A DNA stretch of 64,000 nucleotides from Desmodesmus armatus (Eukaryota; Chlorophyta; Chlorophyceae; Sphaeropleales; Scenedesmaceae). The translations under genes and the position numbers were made by a program. The notes beneath the pieces were generated by a model, which was not told where the DNA came from, made no database searches, and saw nothing but the letters and a program-made list of their open reading frames with translations. The stretch covers positions 62,001 through 126,000 of the forward strand of contig VIIQ02000851.1 in NCBI GenBank assembly GCA_007449985.2. Direction: 5' to 3'. Of this stretch, positions 59,173 through 64,000 are shown one piece after another; within the stretch, counting starts at the first letter, position 1, and the number at the start of each line of letters is the position of its first letter.

Positions 59173-59815
59173 GGGGGTGTTCACACCGGGGTGGGGCTTA
59201 ACTACACCCCTGCTGGGATTCTGTTCACACCGAAATGGAGTGGCTGAGTTATCTCAATTGCATCGTATAAACCGCTTGATATACGTGTTAACTCAATATA
59301 TTTCACCTTGTACGGCCGCAAGTCGACACCATGCTTCGAGCAGGGGCAGCTGCTGCTGCGGGTCATTGCATTGTTGATCACCAGCTGACGGGCCGCTGCT
59401 TCTTCATAGAACAACTCATGCATTGCATAAGTCCATTTGATGCGTCCTGCCTTGCTGTCCTCACCCTGACCCCCCTTTTTGGGCATCCTTCTTCTTTGCC
59501 ATCACCAAGATCTGCTGTTCTCGACAACGAGATCGATATGGGCGGAGTTTCTTTGCAAAGTGTTGAGTTATGACACCCAATAGTATAATTGTATCGCGCG
59601 TTTGGCATAACTCAGCCGTTCGAAAACCTTAACTGGGGAGTCAGACCCCTAGTCAAGACCCCATGCTGCTGCTCATGAGTTATCTCGGCAGGAGGCACGG
59701 GGGGACATAAAAACCACATAACTCAAATCAGTTACACTTATATTGAACTTTTTAACCTCGCTTTACGCCTAACTCAACCAAAAAAAGTGCCTAACTCCCC
59801 GGTGTGAACACTCCC
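59173..59815. mobile_element. MITE-like element, 0.64 kb, 19-bp TIRs
   Basis: Left end GGGGGTGTTCACACCGGGG (59173-59191) and right end CCCCGGTGTGAACACTCCC (59797-59815) are inverted copies with one mismatch. The interior is markedly more AT-rich than the surroundings and repeats AACTCA/TGAGTT many times (for example near 59243, 59562, 59606, 59676, 59718, 59770). The flanks read TAA on the left and TTA on the right, so a target duplication is not clean. It has no coding capacity. Confidence 0.75.
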
Positions 59816-60076
59816 TTAGGCCCTTAAGTGCAGTTAGCCAGAGGCAGTTAGGAATGGTGCAATGTGTGTTGCAAGGGTCTCATGGGTACACCTTCAAGTG
59901 CTAGATGCATGCAACCTCAAATAACTGTTGCCGAAGTTGAAGTTGTCCATTCAACCTGGCACCCATCCTGACTTACAGGCTGGTCAAATGCAGGTCAACG
60001 CTGCAGCCCCCTTGTCGACCATGAAAGCTCGTATCCTTTCCCGTTACTTCACCAGAAGCTTTTATACATTCTCACA

Positions 60077-63000
60077 TTGGAGACGGTGGAGGAAGCAGCA
60101 TATTCGTCCTGCTACATACCGAACAAAGAGCGTTTCGACAGTTTCCCAGGCAGTCTCTTCGGCAAACAGAGCTGGTGTCGTTGGCGTCTTGTAGTGAATC
60201 TATTGCTGTACTCTGGCTCTCGTGCGCTGATGCTGCAGCAAACAGCGATGCAGACGCGCTTGCACATGTGCACGCCAAGGTTGAGACAGCCCGGTGCCAT
60301 AGCCCACGGAAAGCTCCTTCGACGATCAGGTAATGCTTACGTTTGAACTTATAGATAAGTGCCTGCAGCTACCGGCTTTCACGGCGCCACGAGAAGGGGT
60401 TGCAGCTACAGCCATCAGCAACCTGCTTCAACCCCTTGTGCATGCATGTATGCTGCCTGCAGGCCGTGGTGTCAAAGCAGCAGCAACAAGGGGTGGTAGT
60501 GGTGAGGGTGGCAGCAGCATCTTGGCACCCCACCACTCCTGGCTACAGCGGCAGCGTGTGCTGCATCACGAGCCCCACCCCTCAGATGCAGATATCATTG
60601 AGCTTAACTGTGGGGGTGCAGTCATGGTCACCAGCAGAAGCACACTGCGGCAGGTGGGTACGATTGACAGCGACAGAACAAGCTAGCTATGCAGCAGCTG
60701 GTTGGGCTGCACGCATCAGCGATGTGGAGCTGCGCACTCGAGTTGGATAGAGCCCCATGGGGGGGGGGGGCAGGGGGCGTTCATTGGACATGGGAACCTG
60801 TGGGCAGGTGCGTGTGAGACTCACAGATGTCAGCTAAAGCAGCTAGGATCGAGCAGTGCTAATCCTGCAGGGAATATACCAGGGTATCCACACATGCGCT
60901 GAGGGGGGGAGGGGGAGTAGATGATGCTGACAGCTGTGCCATGCTGTGCTGTGTTGTGGTGTGCTGTGTTGTAGACACAGGGAGTGCATCCAGCCAATGC
61001 ATGAACCATCCAAGGATGTGACATTCCGAAGTTGCGTAGCAGTGCGTGGGAGCGCACAGAAATTACACAATCAGTCACAAGTAGTAAAAGGAAAAACTTT
61101 CACCTGATCAGCTTGCCTGTTGTGTTGTTCAGGTTGAGGGCAGCCTGCTGTGCCTGCTGTTTGACCCTGCCAACAGCCACCTGTTGAGTCATGATGCGGC
61201 AGGCAGGGTCTTCATGGACCATGACCCAGCAGCATTCGGACTGCTGCTCAGACACCTGCGACAGCTCAGGGCAGCAGCAGGTGAGTTTTGAGCGATGCCG
61301 TGTACGCGGGGGGGGGGGGGGAGGGAGGGGGGGTAGAAGAGAGTCAGGAGCGCACAGGGAGACCTAAAACCAACGCTGATTGGCCGTGACATGCTGTAGT
61401 GGGTGAACTAGCTATTGTGCTGCACTGCGCTCTACTGCAACTGGGTGTTCATGGACCATGACCTAGCAGCATTTGAGGTGCTGCTAAGACACCTACGGCA
61501 GCTGAGGGGAGCAGGCAGTGACCTGTGATGGGTGAGGATGGTGGGCTGTCCCGATCGCCATTGCACCAGAGACCTGCAAGCAGGGGGGGGGGGGGGGGAG
61601 GGGGGGCAGGCTTTGGTTTCGGGGTGTGAATTATTCTGGGGCAGCTGTCCTGAAGGCTGCGCAGTCAGAGGCAACCTTCAAAACAGCTGTGCCATCCGCA
61701 ATTGCACCAGAGACCCTGAAAGCCTGGGGGGCTGTTTTAGCTTAGACTTCGGTTGGAATTAAACCAAGATATATTTAGGACTCTTTTGCTGGGGGTAGGA
61801 GGAGGAGCTGTTGAAGAGGCTTTGGGGTCGGGGTGGATGTGTCTGGGGCAGCTGTCTTTGATCTCGTCTGGCCGCTGTCTATGATGCCCATGGATAGCAG
61901 TCAGACCAGATCAAGGGCAGCTGCCCCAAAACGCTCATCACCTCATACCCACAAAGCCTCTTGCGTGCACGCGGGGGGGGGGGGGGGTACATGCTGAGTG
62001 TCATGTGTTGAATATGCTGCAACCATGGGTTGCACTGTCTGCTAGATAGGGCAGCGAGGGGACAGGGTGGTGGGGTGTGTCTCAGACATAGTATGCACAA
62101 TGACAACAGGACATATGGATCCATCCTTCCACAGGGCTACCCACCCTGCTCGTACTCTCGCTCTCTTCCTCCCACAGGAATACATGCGACCTATTAGCCA
62201 TGCCCACGTTGTGTGTCATGCTGCCCGCAACACACTCAGGGCCGGGAGCCCCCCCCCCCCCCATAGCCCTGCCAGCCCCCCCCCCCCCCCCCCCCCCCCC
62301 CAGCTGATGCATGTTCCTTCAGGGCCCTCAACACACACCTGACCTCAACCCCCTCCCTCCCTCTGGGACATCGTGATCTGTCTGTCACCCACAACTCTGC
62401 ACCCCTGCTTTCTGCCGCTCCCTACCTTCCCCCTCCCCCCCCCCCCAACACTCAGGGCCTGGAGGCACCCCTGTAGCCCTGCCAGCCATCCCCCCAGCAG
62501 ATGCATGTTCCTTCAGGGCCCTCAACACACACCTGGGCCTAGGGCTGGCTGAGGAAGACATTGCTGCCGCTGTCAGGAGGGGGGCAGCACTGGCAGCAGC
62601 GACGGCTGCGGCGGCTGCTGCGGCGGCAGCAGTGCCACCATTCAACCTGACAGCGGAGGAGGTGGTGGCGAGGTGAGAGGGGGGTGCTGTTGGGAGGGGA
62701 GGGGGGGGGGGTGAGATGGTGAGAAGACTGTTTTGGGGGGGGGGTGCGGATGTGGGGGGGTGGGGGTGGGGGGGAGGGGGCAGGTGCAGGGGTGGCATGG
62801 GCGGGGGGGGGGGGTCCTTGCTGAGGAGGATATTGCTGCTGCTGTCAGGAGGGGGGCAGCCCTGGCAGCAGCGACGGCTGCGGCAGCTGCTGCCGCTGCT
62901 GCTGCTGCTGCGGCAGCAGTGCCTCCATTCAACCTGACAGCGGAGGAGGTGGTGGTGAGGTGAGAGGGGGGGGGGGGGGTGCTGCGACGGCGCGTAAATT

Positions 63001-63891
63001 GAGATGGGAAGGGAAACTTGTTTTTGGGGGGGGGGGCATGGGGGCTTTTTAAGGGGGGGGGGGAGGCGGTGCAGGGGTTGCGCGGGCGGATCGGGCAGGG
63101 GGGGGTGGCTCGGGCTAGCTGAGGAGGACATTGCTGCTGCTGTCAGGAGGGGGGCAGCATTGGCAGCAGCGACGGCTGCGGCTGCTGCTGCTGCTGCTGC
63201 GGCAGCAGTGCCTCCGTTCAACCTGACGGCTGAGGATGTGGTGGTGAGGTGAGAGGGGGGGACTGCTGCGAGCGGACACGGGGGGGGGGGGGACAGGTTG
63301 AGATGAGGGGGCAAGTTGTGGGCGGGGGGAGCATGGGGTGTTTGGGGGGGGGGGGCTGTGGCACAAGAGGGTGGGGTGGGGTGGGGGGCTAAAGGGTGGA
63401 GTGGGCAGGGGGGTGGGGTGGGGGGTGGATGATCTATTGCCTTACGGCTGTCGTCAGCTCCCTGTCTTGCTCCCTGTCTTGCTCCCTGTTGGACTGCATC
63501 ATGTGTCAGGGAGGCAGCTCATGAACCACACTCAGCAGCCATGTTGTGCTTCCAATGCGCTTCCAATGCGCACAGCAGATCTCATGCTTCTTCTCAACAC
63601 ACAGCCTATTCCTCACCACACAATCACTGTCCTGCTCACCCGCTCGTCTTCCTCACCCCCAGGTCCCCTCCAGTCCTGAGCCCCCCACCCCCCTCCCCCT
63701 ATGCCAGCCGCCCAGCACCCCCCGGCACCCTGCAGCAACAGCAGCAGCAGCAGTGGCTGCGGCAGCAGTGGCAGCAGCAGTGCAGCCCTGGCAGCCGCCA
63801 GCAGCAGCAGCAGCAGCAGCAGCAATCCCTCAACAGCACTTTCCTGGAGTCATCTGACATAGCAACATCCAGCGACAGCACAGGTGTCACT

Positions 63892-63926
<35 letters not shown>

Positions 63927-64000
63927 TGGGTCACCAGGAGAGGAGGGTTCAGAGGGGCCCACAGCTTCTGACTGGGATGCTCTCACATACCCTGCGCCTG
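60077..64000 (+). CDS. KCTD-like BTB/T1-domain protein, C-terminus cut by window edge
   Basis: Exons: 60077-60329, 60463-60653, 61133-61280, 62456-62672, 63663->64000; phases 1, 0, 1, 2 agree throughout. The BTB/T1 (K+-channel tetramerisation) domain is at about residues 127-196: ADIIELNCGGAVMVTSRSTL, RQ, then EGSLLCLLFDPANSHLLSHD and AAGRVFMDHDPAAFGLLLRH LRQL across two exons. These match the family pattern I-x-L-N-(V)-G-G-x3-x-T-(T/S)-(R)-x-T-L and (D)-x-x-G-x-x-F-(I)-D-R-D-x-x-x-F-x-x-(I/L)-L-x-x-L-R. KCTD proteins often serve as adaptors for cullin-3 ligases; that role here is inference. Exon 4 adds LGLAEEDIAAAVRRGAALAA, a poly-Ala run and FNLTAEEVV. The last exon is Pro/Gln/Ser-rich. The start METVEEAAYSS is the first Met of an open frame. 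Confidence 0.85.
61205..61540 (+). repeat. Worn copy of KCTD exon 3 end
   Basis: The exon 3 end (GTCTTCATGGACCATGACCC ... CAGCAG|GTGAG, 61208-61285) is repeated at 61446-61538 with the reading VFMDHDLAAFEVLLRHLRQL and a stop soon after. It lies in the following intron. Confidence 0.8.
62212..63256 (+). repeat. Copies of KCTD exon 4: one of its start, two of its end
   Basis: The exon 4 start (ACACTCAGGGCC ... GCATGTTCCTTCAGGGCCCT) has an upstream worn copy at 62230-62340. The exon 4 end (GCTGAGGAAGACATTGCTGC ... GAGGTGGTG-GAGGTGAGA, about 62548-62680) recurs downstream at 62818-62968 and 63117-63256, each keeping an intact GTGAG donor but no acceptor. G runs separate the copies. Confidence 0.85.

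Noticed and set aside
62818..63252. Copies of KCTD exon 4 as extra true exons
   Set aside because: They keep donors but have no acceptor or phase-matched start. The phase from 62672 joins 63663 exactly.
1..64000. tRNA or rRNA genes
   Set aside because: No tRNA-like T-arm plus acceptor combination or rRNA core segment was recognised by eye. A covariance-model scan would settle this.

Overview
The window is nuclear DNA of a green alga. The genes are split by many short GT-AG introns, exons carry long CAG/GCT runs (poly-Gln, poly-Ala, poly-Ser), and introns carry long G runs. A polycystin-type cation channel, a signal-peptide-bearing multi-domain surface protein, nuclear-encoded mitochondrial proteins and a TTTAGGG-type repeat all fit a core chlorophyte (Chlorophyceae such as Chlamydomonadales or Sphaeropleales). 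I cannot name the species from sequence alone. No rRNA, tRNA, CRISPR or prokaryotic operon was seen.

I rebuilt nine gene models by hand, checking splice-site dinucleotides and reading-frame phase across each junction. From left to right they are: (1) a polycystin/TRP channel on the minus strand, running off the left edge; (2) a 10-exon secreted protein of about 1,440 residues on the minus strand, with every intron in phase 0; (3) a small secreted protein with a possible Cys/His active site on the plus strand; (4) TAF6, a TFIID subunit, on the minus strand; (5) the mitochondrial ribosomal protein uL2m on the plus strand, divergent from TAF6; (6) a Gln/Ala-rich protein of unknown function on the minus strand; (7) a predicted mitochondrial protein of unknown family on the plus strand; (8) a low-complexity protein ending in a Cys-rich motif on the plus strand; (9) a KCTD-like BTB-domain protein on the plus strand, running off the right edge.

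The space between genes is rich in repeats. At 18.4-20.2 kb there are degenerate tandem copies. At 36.5-37.6 kb there are a GCTAC-rich block, a GC-palindrome element and a long fold-back. At 52.3-53.2 kb a unit is triplicated. At 53.5-57.0 kb lies a 3.5-kb insertion with inverted ends, flanked by a 9-bp direct repeat and holding a roughly 75-bp minisatellite. At 59.2-59.8 kb there is a 0.64-kb MITE-like element.

Two patterns cross gene boundaries. First, several plus-strand genes carry decayed tandem copies of exon parts, usually the 3' end with its splice donor and the following G run, inside the next intron. Second, four gene models each need one extra base to keep frame. This suggests homopolymer deletions in the assembly, so those models should be read with caution.
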